Below, in pieces: positions 44,111 through 56,360 of a stretch of 64,000 bases of DNA. The notes below the pieces were generated by a model that made no database searches, was not told the DNA's origin, and saw only the letters and a list, made by a program, of their open reading frames with translations. The DNA is from Bromus sterilis (taxonomy: Eukaryota; Streptophyta; Magnoliopsida; Poales; Poaceae): positions 62,607,016 through 62,671,015 of the forward strand of contig OX465597.1 in the NCBI GenBank assembly GCA_950022295.1. The letters run 5' to 3'. How positions within the stretch are numbered: the first letter of the stretch is position 1; each line of letters begins with the position of its first letter. The position numbers were made by a program, and so were the translations under genes.

Positions 44111-44867
44111 TAGTTCATTTGATAATGTTTATGAAAGTCGATATTTTGACGGAGGAAATAATTGATATGTCTGTGTATGATGAGAAAATTAAACAGGCAA
44201 AAGAATAAAAAGGATGCTTATGTATGCAGAAAATGTAAGAGCTCATATAGAAGTCGTTCGTACGCGTGACTGTCACAACATTCTTTAACGATACAAGATC
44301 AGCACTGACCGACTCCTTAAACAGGAGGTTATTTGTCTGTCTTGTAGAAAATAAATGTTGGTCACTTAATTGCGTGTAAGTCAAAACTTATCTGTAAGCA
44401 AGAATCGCATGACTTATTCTAGTGTTCTATGTAATTAGAATCAATCTCAACAGGCATCTGATAACGTCGGCTGGTGTTTGAACTAAAATGGGTCACGTAG
44501 GTCATAGAAGTGCGAGTTTGTATCAGCTATACATGCAAAAAATAAAGCCATAGTAGGCCAATTTCATGTATACGCCGATTCCCCAGTTGAAGATTTGAAA
44601 TCGAAAGATTTAAAATCCTCAAGGTCCCTAAATAAAGTTATATACATGCATGGTACCAGGGAAAGGAGTGATCAAGCCCTCCAGGTTTCCAAGGAATTAA
44701 ATGCAAGAATGTAATGCAGTGCAAGATAAAAAGAAAAAGTAAAAGGAAAAAGGAAGTCGGCATAAAAACAAAAATCGGCTTTCCTAAAAGAACATAAGTC
44801 GGCTTCTTATATTACTAATATCTATAAACAGGTGTACAAGAATGTTCCTGTCTACTCAAGTATATTA

Positions 44868-47800
44868 GGGACGGAGCTGAGCTATATTCCACGGCCTAGG
44901 AGTCTCTTCTTCAGACTTGCGCGTGGCAGTCGGCTCGCGTATATCAATCAGGTAGTAAGATCCATTATATAAATTCTTGCTCACCACGAACGGTCCTTCC
45001 CAAGGCGGGGATACTTGTGCATTCCTTTCCATTTTTGTATTAGGCGGAGCACTAAATCCCCCTCTTGAAAAGTCTGACTCTTGATCCGTCGACTATGATA
45101 ACGCCGCAGATCTTGCTAATAGATAGCCGACTTAGAAGCCGCTAAGTTTCGTTCTTCATCAAGGACATGTAGAGAGTCATGTCTTGCTTCTTCATTGCTA
45201 GCCTCAAAATATGCAGTGACTCGGAGTGAGTCATGACGGATGTCACTTGGGAGGACGACTTCAGCTCTATAAACGAGGAAGAAAGGTGTAAGACCAGTCG
45301 ACCTGTTGGGCGTAGTCCTGATACTCCAAAGCACGAGGGGTAATTCTTCAACCCAACAACCCGACGTTCTTATTAGAGGAACACGGAGTCGGGGTTTGAT
45401 GCCCCGTAGCAGTTCTTGGTTGGCTCTCTCGGCATGTCCATTAGACTATGGGTGAGCCACAGATGCTAGATCAAGCCGGATATGTTCCTTCACACAGAAA
45501 CACTCCATGACCCCTTCTGATAAAATACTCCCATTATCAGTGATGATGTTGTGGGAATACCCATTATTCAACCCAAAAACCTGACGTTATTATTAGAGGA
45601 ACACGGAGTCGGGGTTTGATGCCCCGTAGCAGTTCCTGGTTGGCTCTCTCGGCGTGTCCATTAGACTGTGGGTGAGCCACAGATGCTAGATCAAGCCAGA
45701 TATGTTCCTTCACACAGAAACGCTCCATGACGCCTTCTGATAAAATACTCCCATTATCAGTGATGATGTTGTGGGAATATCCAAAACAAAAGATGATCTT
45801 TTTAAGAAAATAGAATGATGTTGCCGCATCACATTTGGTGAATGGCTCCGCTTCAACCCACTTGGTGAATTTATCCACGGCAACCAAGAGGTGAGTATTT
45901 CCGCATTTGGAACGCCTAAAAGGCCCCACCATATCAAGGCCTCAGACTGCAAAAGGCCAGGTAATTGGAATCATCCTGAGTTCTTGAGCCGATATGTTGT
46001 CTTGCCTTGTATAACGCTGGCAACCATCGCACTTCTTTACTATGTCCTCCGTATCTGCATGAGCTGTGGGCTAGTAGAATCCATGGCGATAAGATTTGGC
46101 CACAAGTGATCGGTAACCGGCATGATGACCACTGTTTCCAGAGTGTATTTCATTTAGTATGACCCGTCCTTCTTCTGGTGAAACACATCTCTGGAAAACT
46201 TGGGTGGGACTGAGTCGGTGTAGCTCTCCATTGATAAGCACAAAGGATTTTGTATGTCTGATGATTCGTATGGACAATATCTCATCAGTTGGGAGGATAC
46301 CCCGGGTCTTGTAGTCCAAATATGGTATGACCCACGAAGGGGTGGCATGTATTGCAGCCACTAAGGCCATCTCCGGATCTGGTACTGCTATATTCTACTC
46401 TGTAGGGAACTGCACAGACGGATGCAACAAGGGTTCAAGGAAGACGTTTAGTGGAACCGGCTTCCGTTGAGAGCCAAGCCGAGACAGAGCGTCGGCTGCC
46501 TCGTTTTTCCTGCGATCCACAAGATCCACTTGATAGCCAGTAAAGAATGTGGCTTGCCGTGAAACTTCTCGTCTGTAGGCCGCCATAATGGGGTCCTTAG
46601 AATCCCACTTCCCTGATACTTGCTGGGAGACAAGATCGGAATCACTAAAACATTGAATCCGGCTTATGTTCATGTCACGTGCCAATTGTAATTGTTTCTT
46701 TAGTGTTCCAGGGTTCCTTGAAACGACTTCGGCTCCTGATCCCTGGAGCTGCCGACTTCCATTAAAGTGCATCGTCCAGTACTTGGTAGTTGGTTTATCC
46801 GGGGGTGACTGGAGTTCCGTCCAATCATTGAAAAAGTGGACGAGGGCCTGGGATTTGATGGCTGTTCGTGGCTCATACATGATGTGATAGGCTCCTAGTT
46901 CGTTGGCCCACTTGGCAATTCTTCCAGTAGCCTCTCGATTCTGGATGATGTCGGAGAACGGTGCCGAGCTGACCACTGTGATTGGGTGCTCCTGAAAGTA
47001 ATGCTTCAACTTCCGGCTCGCCATAAACACGCCCAGGACCAATTTCTGCCATTGAGGACATCGTTGCTTGGATGATGTCAAGACCTCGCTGACATAGTAA
47101 ACAGGTCTCTGCAGGGGATGTTCCTTGCCTTCTTCTTTGTGTTCCACAACAACCGCAGTGTTGACTGCTCGATCATTAGCTGATATGTAGAGAAGCATGG
47201 GTTCCTTGGGTTTGGGGGCTGCCAAGATGGGTGCTTGGGACAGTTGCTTCCTTAGTGACTCAAGCGCCTCATCTGCCTCTGCGTCCCAAACGAATTTCTC
47301 TATTGTTCGTAAAAATCAGTATAACAGGATGGCTTTTTTACCAAGTCGGCTTATGAACCGACTTAAAGAGGCCACGCACCCCGTAAGCCGTTGAACCCCT
47401 TTAATAGAAGTCGGCTTCTGGAGTGCCTTGATGGCATTGATTTTTTCTGGGTTTGTCTCGATTCCTCTCTTAGATATGATGTATCGAAGGAGTTTTTCGG
47501 CTGGGACTCCAAAAGTACACTTGGCCGGGTTCAGCTTCATCTGGTAAGTACGCATATTCTTGAAAGTTTCTTGTAGGCGCCAATCAGGGAGTCGGCTAAC
47601 TGGGACTTTATCACTATGTAATCCACATACGCATGCACGTTACTCCCAGTTTGCTCCTTGAGGCAGTTCTGCATCGTCCGTTGATAGGTGTCTCCTGCAT
47701 TCTTCAAGCCGAAAGGCATAGAATTATAGTATCAAGCTCCAAAGGGGGTGATGAAGGATGTCTTCTCCTGGTCCTCAATGGCCATCTTAATCTGATGATA

Positions 47801-48229
47801 CCCAAATAGGAATCGATAAAACATAAGAGCTCACATCCTGCAGTTGAATCTATAATCTGATCAATGCGAGGTAGAGAAAAAGGATCCTTCGGGCAGGCTT
47901 TGTTTAGGTCTGTGTAGTCAATGCACATACGCCAAGTCCCGTTCTTTTTCAGAACGAGGACCGGGTTTGCCAACCATTCAGGATGAAAAACTTCCATGAT
48001 GAACCCGGCAGCTAGGAGCCGGGCTATTTCTTCTCCAATAGCATCTCTTCTCTCATCGTTGAAACGACGGAGGGATTGTGTCACCAGCTTCAGGTTTGGA
48101 TCTATTTTCAGGTGGTGCTCAGCGAGTTCCCTCGGGACGCCTGTCATGTCAGAAGGTTTCCATGCAAAGATGTCCTGATTCTCACGGAGGAACTCGATGA
48201 GCGCGCTTTCCTATTTATCGGAGAGCCCC
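44868..48229 (-). pseudogene. pol: Tat-lineage Pol, element 1 (RT, RNase H, second RNase H, integrase), broken
   Basis: Read from 48229 leftward: protease is missing; reverse transcriptase starts with FLRENQDIFAW (about 48185) and has LANPVLVLKKNGTWRMCIDY (about 47960) and a damaged catalytic box YVDYIV (about 47620, usually YVDDIV). RNase H follows (46800-47225), then a second RNase H with WTMHFNGSRQ and FSDSDLVSQQ (46600-46770). Integrase has its zinc region (GNSGHHAGYRS, about 46120) and core with TDNGS and AHPQSNGHAERANQ (45430-45900), then the C-terminal RTTPNRSTGLTPFF part. Lesions include TAG at 48213-48211 (SDK-stop-ESAL), several frame changes between 47320 and 47760, and a 220-bp duplication in the integrase. 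No function is possible. Confidence 0.85.
45343..45782 (-). repeat. 220-bp tandem duplication in integrase
   Basis: Two head-to-tail copies (about 45343-45562 and 45563-45782), recognised by GAGGAACACGGAGTCGGGG and CAGTGATGATGTTGTGGG occurring twice 220 bp apart. The copies differ by several single bases. As 220 is not a multiple of three, the duplication also shifts the frame. Confidence 0.88.
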
Positions 48230-48231
48230 GT

Positions 48232-48323
48232 TGACGAGGGGGTGACCCCACGACTCCTGCGTGTGAGGATACCTGGTGCATACGAAGACAAGAGGCCCGC
48301 TAGAAGCTTCGACAGGCCCACGA
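48232..48323 (+). repeat. first 92 bp of a Tat-family LTR
   Basis: Starts TGACGAGGGGGTGACCCC and matches the beginning of the LTRs at 50864 and 59733, with several differences. It abuts element 1 pol on the left and is cut on the right by TGTAACACCCC, the start of another LTR. It may be the stub of an LTR split by the later insertion; the rest was not found. Confidence 0.7.
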
Positions 48324-50863
48324 CTGTAACACCCCAAAAATCGGGTTATCGAGTTTTGTGTTGTTATTCCTTCCTAGCTTTTTCTCCCGATCTTTTTCCC
48401 CTGGAGTCTTGTTTATGAACAGAAGAATCCAGACAATCCTTGACCTTGCAACCCTTTTCTCTGCCCTTTGCAAGGCAAGATTCCTCCCCAGACCCTCGAG
48501 CCCTAGATACGCAAGGATATTGCCAAGTCCGGTGCAATGTTCTTCATATCAGCTTAATTCCATTTGTGCCAATCGATGGAATTAAATCCCGGAAAATACC
48601 TAGACATCTCTAAAGGTTGTGTAAACTTGTGGAGATGATCTTGGTTATCCTCTTGACCTCTCCCAAAGATATTGGCTATGATTGAATAAAGGAAATTGTG
48701 ATTTTCTTTATAAAGCCAATAATTCCATTTTAGCCATTTGCAAAGGAGCTACCATTTTGGTTGCCCCATTGGTGCTCAAATGAATTGTGGAGCTCCTAGT
48801 ATCCAACCCATGACCATTTCTATCAAAACATGGGGTTCCATAGTTCGAACTTTGAGCATAGCATTTCCAAATTCAAGGAAAAATAGCACTTTCCAAAGGA
48901 AGTGTTATTTTTGTTTGCCCATTGCCTCCCAAACTTTTTGTGCCATTTCTCCTGCCCATGTCATGGTGTTGTGCCAAATTTCAGATATAATGGCAAAGTC
49001 ATTGATTCACACTAAATTTCCAAAGTTTTTGTCCATCAGGCAACTTTGTGAAGGAAGTGCAAGCTAGCCTTGCCCATTTGAGCTGAAATTTTGTGCAAAT
49101 ACTTACCCTAGTGTATGATTAAGCTCTACCAAAAATCAAGCCAAGGAGACCAGTGTGCTAGCCACACCACAACACAAACACCTTCTGCCTAGTTGGTGCA
49201 TTTGTAAAGGAAGTGGTATGTACAGTGGTCCATTTGTGCTCAAACTTGACAGAGGTAATCACCTATGGATAAGATTGAGCTGACCCAAGTTCCAGACCAT
49301 TGAACCAGATGAGCCTCCCCCAGCTCAGCACAAACACCTTGCTGGTCCAACCCATGTCATTTCACTTTCAGAGCTCCATGCCAAGCAGGTCAGCCCACCT
49401 TGGTTCCTGCGCTTCCTGAGATGTCACCTCACCATGTAGACATGGTTCCTGGTCATAAGCATGCGCGGGACACGTGTTGTCCTGGGTGACCACGCATGGG
49501 GCGGGTCCAGCTCACGACCAACTCACGTCCAGCTAGTGCTTGTACTGGATCCTCATCCACATTGTCCTCTTCTTCGTGTCTGATCATGTCCTTCGTGATC
49601 CCCACGCCAAGCCTGATCACCGCGTGCGCTCCCGCCTTGTTCCTTTGCTTCTGGACACTAGTGCCAACACCATGTTCTCCACGAGCCGACCGCTGTGTGG
49701 CCATGGCTCGAGATCCTTCGAGCCTTATCCCGAGCCACTCCCTGTGGCTATAAGAGTGGAGCGCCCCGAGCCCCGCAGCGACCACCACCAGCCCCCAGTT
49801 CTTCTTCCTCGAGTTCCTGGTCACCTAGCCCCGCCGCGACCGAGAGCTTCGCTGAGCCCCTCCATGGACATGGCGTCGGCCTCGCGCCCTCCCCGCCCGC
49901 CACCCGAGCCCCGGAGCTACTGCTCCCCGTGCCTCCGCCGTCGCACTCCACCCGGCCAGCAGCCCGCAGTTGCGCCGCCCCGGCTCGGGCGGGCGGCCAC
50001 GGCAGCCGCGCCTTGGCTAATGGAGATGGCGAGGCGGGCCACCCCGCGCAGCCACGCGCCCTCCGTGGCTCCGCCTCGGCACGTCGCAGCCAACGGCCAA
50101 GACGGCGAGGCCCCGCCCGCACTGGCTCGCCGGCGGCCACCCGAGCCGAGCCTCCCCTGCCGCTTCGTTCGTCGCCGGGAGACAGAACAGAGGAGATGCA
50201 GAGGAAGGAGAGAGAGAGAGGATGACCGGCGGGCCTCGCCTGTCAGCGAGATAGCCCCGGGTCGCGAGATCCAGTGGAAGGCGTATTCTATGGAGTACGT
50301 TTTCCCGCGCGGAAGGCGTGTTCTGTTGCTGCCTCGGAGTTGAGTACGTTTTCCCGAGGGGAAATCGTATTTCTCCACTGATTCGACTAGAAGTACGTTT
50401 CCCTGTTAGGAAAGAACATTTCTGTCGATACGCTTTCTCTCTCCAGATCCGAATCTTCTAAGCATTGGACGTTCACCCAATAAGCCTCGTTTTCCCGTCT
50501 ATCGAACGAATGGCCGTATCTCCGCGACCGTGACTCCGATTGCGGTGATTCAAGCGCCCGGGTTCACCGTTTTTCGAGTCCGTTCCGTTGGTGAAACTTT
50601 CATGATATTTTGGCATAGTGAAATTGACACTTTTTCCCTCGAGTGCCGTCAGGCCTCACAGGAGAATCGCCGGTCCCGTCGGATCTTTTTCGGAAGGTGA
50701 CCGCGCGTCCACCCGGCGTATTGTTCGACCCCCCAGGCAAGCCAGCCATCTGATATATGCTCTAAAGCATCGTGCCGTGTGTTCTTGTGTGCTTTAAAAT
50801 GTGAATATGCCATGTTGCTTTAACAATGAACTAAACCCGGATATATTAATTTGATTGGACATG
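48324..50863 (+). repeat. Tekay-like long LTR, left part
   Basis: Begins TGTAACACCCCAAAAATCGG. Its layout parallels the chromovirus LTR at 13000: a first AT-moderate kilobase, then a GC-rich block (about 49480-50250). A CTATAAGAG box near 49748 precedes the richest part. Sequence resumes at 60180 after the inserted element, so the LTR spans about 4 kb in total. The many open frames of the GC-rich block (49500-50380, both strands) show no domains and are treated as compositional. No internal region of the same element was identified; it could be a solo LTR or a fragment. Confidence 0.5.
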
Positions 50864-51313
50864 TGACGAGGGGGTGACCCCACGACTCCTACGGATGAGC
50901 CTACCCGGTGTACCCGAAGACAGAAGGCCCACAAAGATACCTCCTGGGCCCAGCCTTGGTCCACTAATGGCATCACCGACGTAGGAGTCTGCAACTCGTA
51001 AGGAAGGTGCAAACTTGCCGTACGGAGCAAGGTTAGGGTTAGGAAACCTCATCTGTAATCCAGGACGGACTCCCCGAGACCTAACCTAGTATATAAGGGC
51101 TAGGAGGGGAGACGTCGGGGACAAGCGATACACAATTTGTAACCCTAGCCTTGTGCGCACTAGCCTTGGCTCCTCTGTAATCATCATCTCCAAGCAATAA
51201 TATCGAGCAGGAACGTATCCTCCTGTTACCCGACGAGATATCGTCCAACCTGTGCCTCTCATGACTAAACCAGGGTCCCTGACCATGGGATTTGCCGGGG
51301 TACATCTCCGTCA
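50864..51313 (+). repeat. 5' LTR of element 2
   Basis: 450 bp from TGACGAGGGGG to CTCCGTCA. TATATAA at 51090-51096 is followed by GGGCTAGGAGGGG and the leader. Differs from the 3' LTR by scattered substitutions and a 3-bp length difference. Confidence 0.9.
51090..51096 (+). promoter_or_regulatory. TATA box in element 2 LTR
   Basis: TATATAA, conserved at 59956-59962 in the 3' LTR and as TATATA in the reverse-oriented LTR at 61629-62063. Conservation across three LTRs supports a promoter role. Confidence 0.6.
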
Positions 51314-51315
51314 AT

Positions 51316-51332
51316 TGGCGCCCGTCTGTGGG
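51316..51332 (+). other. primer-binding site of element 2
   Basis: TGGCGCCCGTCTGTGGG begins 2 bases after the LTR. TGGCGCC-type sites are usual in Tat and Athila gypsy elements, unlike the methionine-tRNA sites of the other two retrotransposons here. Confidence 0.8.
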
Positions 51333-51822
51333 AACTACATAGGTTGTAATTACGATATCGGCGGTTCCGTCTCCAGCAAGCCACGACTCAAGAGCAAGAA
51401 CCAGATGCAATTTACCCGAGGAATTCAAGATCACGGCGAATATCTCTGCCGCCCAGGCAAGATCGCTCAGCCTGCAGCCGTGTCAAGACCAATACTACGA
51501 CGGCAAGCGAGCCCACCGCCAGCGAAGGAGAACTCGACGACCCAAAAGAAAGGCGTGATGGCTCCACTTGGAGACCCCGATCGATGAACTGCAGCATGAA
51601 GAAGAAGACCTGCCGACCACTTGACGACCCACCACCACCCAGGCACCCGCCGCACAACAAGACACCGACTTCGAGCTCGAGATCAGCGATCGCCAAGACC
51701 ATCGCCAACGAGGAAGAAATCGACGACTCAGAAGACAGACGCGAGGATTCTACGAAGAGACCCCACTCGACGAGTCGAACTATACAGCCACACGCTCGCC
51801 GACCACTCGACGACCCGCCGCC

Positions 51823-52227
51823 GTGCGGACAACCGCCGCCCGCCAGGAAAGCGACTCCGAGACTCAAACCGGCGAATACTACGATCCAGATCGAAGGCCA
51901 GACGAATTCGCCAATCTCATAAGGAACCAGAATCTAAGCGAAGGGATCGAAGTCGATCCGCGAGCTCACGAGCACCCAGCGGACCACGCGCTGTTCTTCC
52001 GAATCTCAAGGAGGAAACGACACGCTGGATCCAACAAGCTCACAGTCAGGGAACAGCTAGAAGGACCCTGCACGATCCACTGCTTCGAAGACAACTGGGG
52101 AAACACCAGATCGAGCCACACTCTGGGAGACTGCCGCCTGTTCAACGAACTCGCCGGCAGCCTCAAGGAGGAAAAACAGCAAGAAGCCAAGCGCACCCGA
52201 CGAATCGAGCAATCGCACACTCAAGGA
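51823..52227 (+). pseudogene. gag: gag remnant of element 2, capsid missing
   Basis: A charged frame with FANLIRNQNLS, then REQLEGPCTIHCFED and SHTLGDCRLFNEL, which matches the stretch just after the capsid in related Gag proteins. It ends at TAG 52228-52230, and the next part continues in frame. Between the primer-binding site and this point there are only about 500 bp, far too little for the usual capsid and its start; no gag capsid motif is seen in any frame there. Confidence 0.6.
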
Positions 52228-52230
52228 TAG

Positions 52231-55200
52231 GTGTACACGATCCAAGAAGGCAAGGTATCGCAAGCCCAACAGGACGCCTACACCCTGCAGGCCAGATCAG
52301 TCGAGAACCTAAACACAGTCGAAGTCTACCAGCTACACAACGCAGAAACCAACATCACGTTCTCCCAGAACGACCACCCACCTGCAGTCCCAAGGCCGGG
52401 GCACGCGCCCCTGGTCCTCGACGCCCAAATTGGAGGATACAACATGGACATAATCTTCATGGACGGAGGCAGCAGCATGAACATAATTTTCGTCAGCACC
52501 CTACGCAAGATGCTGATACCACGATCAGTATGGAAGAAATCAAGCACCGTGTTATACGAAGTAGTCCCAGGAGAAGAAGCTACCTCCCTTGGACTAATCG
52601 AGCTCGAAGTTGTCTTCGGCAGCAGACGCAATTTCGCAAGACACACCCTCGAGTTCGAAGTACTCGATTGGCAATCATAGTATCACGTCATATTGGGACG
52701 TCCAGCGTTCGCACAATTCATGGCGATTCCGCACTACGCTTACCTGAAACTCAAGATGCCAGGATCCACGGGCGTCATCACAGTCAACGGGAGCTTCATC
52801 AAGTCAGACAAATGTGATCGTGATTTCCACAAAGTCTCTAACACCGTTGGAGCCGAGCAAGAACTCAAAGAAATAGCCATGGCGACAGACAGAGGTATCT
52901 TTCCGCTCGCAAGTCGAAGCGAGTCAAAAGAGTATGGAAGAGACTTCAAGATCGACAGCGACACGGTCACCCACCAGGTGCACCCGACAGGCCCAGAAAA
53001 AATAGTCCGCGTATACGCCCACCTCCCGGAAGAGCAAGCAGCTACCCTCATCGCTTTCCTCCAAGAAGAATGGGAAATCTTCGCCTGGTGCCCAGCCGAC
53101 ATGCCAGGAGTACCGCGCGAGTTCGCGGAACACGCGTTGCGCATCAAGCCAAACACCAAACCAGTAAAGCAAACACTACGGAGATTCTCAGAACCCAAGC
53201 GCAGAGCAATCAGAGAGGAGTTCAACCGATTACTCGACACCCAATTCATCCGAGAGACGAAGAAAGCCACTTGGATCGCCAACCCAGTGTTGGTCCCCAA
53301 GAAAGACACAGACGTACTGCGGATGTGCGTCGACTATGGGCCAATCAACAAACACTGCCCAAAGGATCATTTTCCCCTGCCAAGAAACGATCAGATAATC
53401 GAATCGACAGCAGGATGCGATCTACTATCGTTCCTCGACGCCTACTCAGGGTACAATCAGATCAGGATGAAGGAAGAAGACGAAGAGCATACATCATTCA
53501 TCACCCCTTATGGCGTATTCTGCTACAGAACAATGCCCTTCGGACTCAAGGACGCAGGTGCTACATACCAGCGGATGATGCAAGCATGCTTAAAAGAGCA
53601 AAGCGGAAGAAACATACAAGTCTACGTGGACGACATCGTCATCAAAACCTACGGCGCAAACACGCTACTCGACGACCTGCGCGAGACCTTCGCATCACTC
53701 AGCAAATACAGAATCAAGCTTAACCCGAAGAAGTGCGCGTTCGGCGTCCCAGCCGGGAAGCTTCTCGGGTACATGGTGTCTGCTCGAGGAATCGAAGCGA
53801 ACCCCGAGAAAGTCCAAGCAATCGCCAGGATGCAGGAACCAACCAACATCACATGCGTGCATCAGCTCACCGGGAGACTCGCAGCTCTGAGTCGCTTCAT
53901 CAGCAGATTGGGAGAGCGCACATTACCATTCTACCAGTTGCTGAGAAAAGAAGAGAAATTCGAGTGGACCGAAGAAGCCCGCAAAGCATTCGTGGACATG
54001 AAGAAGACACTATCAACCCCACCGACCCTGGCGGTACCCAAAGAAAAAGAAAAGTTGTACCTCTACGTGGCAGCATGCAACATCGTGGTAAGCACAGTAC
54101 TCGTCGTCGAGCGAACAGAAGAAGGCAAGATCCAGAGCATACAGAGGCCAATCTACTACCTCAGCATGCTCTTGACAAAATCCCAGCAGCGGTACCCGCA
54201 CTACCAGAAGCTACTACTGGCCATCATCACGACCTCAAAAAAGGTGTCGCACTACTTCGACGAACACCCTATCACAATCGTGAGCAGCGCACCACTCGCA
54301 GACATTCTCAACAACCCCGGAGCGACTGGGCGAGTCGCCGAGTGGAACATTGAACTTTGTCCGCGGGACCTACAATTCAAGCACCCAACAGCAACCAAGG
54401 CCCAAGTACTCCCAGATTTTCTGGTCGAGTGGACGGAGGTCCAGACACCAGCCCCCCCGGACCTATCGAACTCATGGACAATGTTCTTCGATGGGTCCAA
54501 AAGACAGCAAGGAGCCGGAGCAGGAGTCGTTCTAGTCTCCCCGAAAGGAACCAAGCTCAAATACGTCCTCTAGATCAACTTCAGCCACGCCTCCAACAAC
54601 GAAGCCGAATACGAGGAACTGCTCTATGGCATACGTATGGCCAAAACATGCGGTGCCACTCGCCTCGTAATCTACGGCGACTCCAACCTCGTCGTCCAGC
54701 AGGCAATGAAAGACTGCAATGCAGTAGCCGACAACATGGCGGCTTATCAGAAGCTCTACAACGCGCTCGAAGGAAGTTTCGACGGCTGCGAGCTCAATTA
54801 TATCCCCAGAGCAAACAACACGGAAGCTGACGAAATCGCAAACATCAGATCAACTCGAGGACCAGTACCACCGGCGTCTTCCTTGAAAGCATCAGCCAGA
54901 GATACATCAAGGAGAAACCAGCAGCAGAGGCAGCTGCAGATGATGACACCACAGAGCCAGCACAAGTGGCATCAGCAAATTCATCTGAATGCAACAACAG
55001 CCAAGAGGTCGAACCTACGGATCCAACAACACTCGAAGGACCAGCATGGACAAAACCGTTCCTCCGATTCCTAATCGAAGGCACACTACCGCAAGACATC
55101 TCAGAAGCTCGGCGCATCAGCCGCCGATCCAAGGCATTCACAGTCATCAACAGACAATTATACAAGCGAAGCATCACACAGATACTCCAGAAGTGCATCG

Positions 55201-56281
55201 ACGAAGAAGACGGCAAAGCCCTACTGCTCGAAATCCACGAGCGCACCTGCGGGCACCACGCGAGCAGACGAGTACTCGTATCCAAAGCGTTCCGAGCAGG
55301 GTTTTATTGGCCCACTGCGATGAAAAACGCAGAAGACATCGTGCGGCGTTGCATTGCCTGCCAAAAATTTGCCAGCAGACCGCACGCTCCAGCCTCAGAA
55401 CTCAAGACAATAACACTATCATGGCCCTTCGCCACCTGGGGACTTGACATGGTGGGCCCACTCAAGAAATTGTCAAAAGGAGGAAGAACTCACCTGCTAG
55501 TAGCAGTCGATAAATTCACAAAATGGATCAAAGCAGTACCCATCACGAACTCCACAGCCCTCACGGTGGTGAATTTTATCAAATCAATCATCTTCAGGTT
55601 CAGGGTGACACACAACATCATCACAGACAACGGCACGAACTTCACAGCAGCAGAATTCCAGAACTTCTGCGAAGAGTTGGGCATCAAAATCAACTACGCA
55701 TCAGTCGCGCACCCGCAGTCTAACGTCCAAGTGGAAAAAGAAAATGGCCTAGTATGCGGAGGACTAAAAAAGAGGCTCCTTGCACCACTCGAGCAGGCCG
55801 CGGGAAACTGGGTTGAAGAGCTCCCTGCAGTACTATGGAGCCTGCGCACCACCCCAAACACCGCAACCCAGTACACACCTTTCTTCATGGTGTACGGGTC
55901 AGAGGCAGTACTACCACATGACCTCAAATTCGGTGCACCCCGGATCTTGGGATACAAAGAAGAAGAAGCAGAAGAAGCACTTCAAGATGAGAAGGACACA
56001 GCAGACGAAGCAAGGGACACAACCCTAGCAAGGTTAGAGGGGTACCAGGAAAAACTGCGCACTTACCAAAGCAGCCGCCTGCGCACCAGAACCTTCAATA
56101 AGACGACCTTGTCCTACGGCTCGTACAAGAGAAAGTCCACAAGCTCGCCCACCAATGGGAAGGACCATTCATAATCACAGAAGTCATAGGAGGAGGCGCC
56201 TATATACTGAAGAACCCAAAGATTGACGAGGACGTGGGAAATCCATGGAACGTAGCGAAACTACGACTGTTCTACCCATAG
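52231..56281 (+). pseudogene. pol: Tat-lineage Pol, element 2 (protease, RT, RNase H, second RNase H, integrase), broken
   Basis: Order: protease with MDGGSSMNI (about 52459), reverse transcriptase with CVDYGPINKHCPKDH and an intact YVDDIV box (about 53623), RNase H with VAACNIVVSTVLVVE (54070), second RNase H with WTMFFDGSKRQQGAGAG (54476) and YGDSNLVVQQ, and integrase with the HHCC region (55230-55360), DMVGPL (about 55448), TDNGTNF (about 55624) and an E in VQVEKENG (about 55735). It ends with NPWNVAKLRLFYP and TAG at 56279-56281. Lesions: TAG 52678-52680, TAG 54571-54573, a frame change near 54865 and another near 56090. The 54571 stop fits CAG to TAG in KYVLQINF. Catalytic residues are all present, so inactivation is by frame damage alone. 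Confidence 0.88.
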
Positions 56282-56360
56282 TCTCCACCAGTCACGCTCA
56301 TCTGGCAGCCCATGTAAACATTTGATGCAATAAAATGATGTTGCCCAAATACTACCACCT
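56282..56360 (+). other. 3' untranslated spacer after pol
   Basis: Short non-coding spacer with an AATAAAA word at 56328-56334 between pol and the repeat array. Nothing else is recognised. Confidence 0.4.

Larger units (their letters stand above)
43063..48229 (-). mobile_element. Tat-lineage Ty3/gypsy relic (element 1), minus strand, ends missing
   Basis: A broken pol (48229 to 44868) is followed downstream by repeats (43877-44110) and an antisense extra ORF. A second, non-retroviral RNase H after the usual one and the antisense ORF are hallmarks of the Tat lineage of plant gypsy elements. The 5' side is cut at 48229, where a piece of another LTR begins, and no LTR was recognised on the left. 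Sequence differs clearly from the element at 50864, so this is a separate family. Confidence 0.75.

Noticed and set aside
49540..50343. A 267-codon plus-strand frame and its minus-strand partners
   Set aside because: Located in the GC-rich block of an LTR; overlapping frames on both strands, no motifs, no codon bias that separates one from the others.
51621..52817. A long plus-strand frame of 398 codons across the gag/protease region of element 2
   Set aside because: It is very rich in R, H, Q and T without any domain, and lies in the wrong frame over sequence that reads as Tat gag remnant and protease in another frame. It is a compositional shadow.
52740..53309. A 189-codon minus-strand frame in element 2 as a second antisense gene
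   Set aside because: It is the complement of the conserved reverse transcriptase region, has no known domain, and is explained by the sense coding constraint.
53070..54353. Plus-strand frames over the RT and RNase H of element 2 in a second frame
   Set aside because: These are arginine-rich shadows of the real pol frame, which contains YVDDIV and all the expected motifs.
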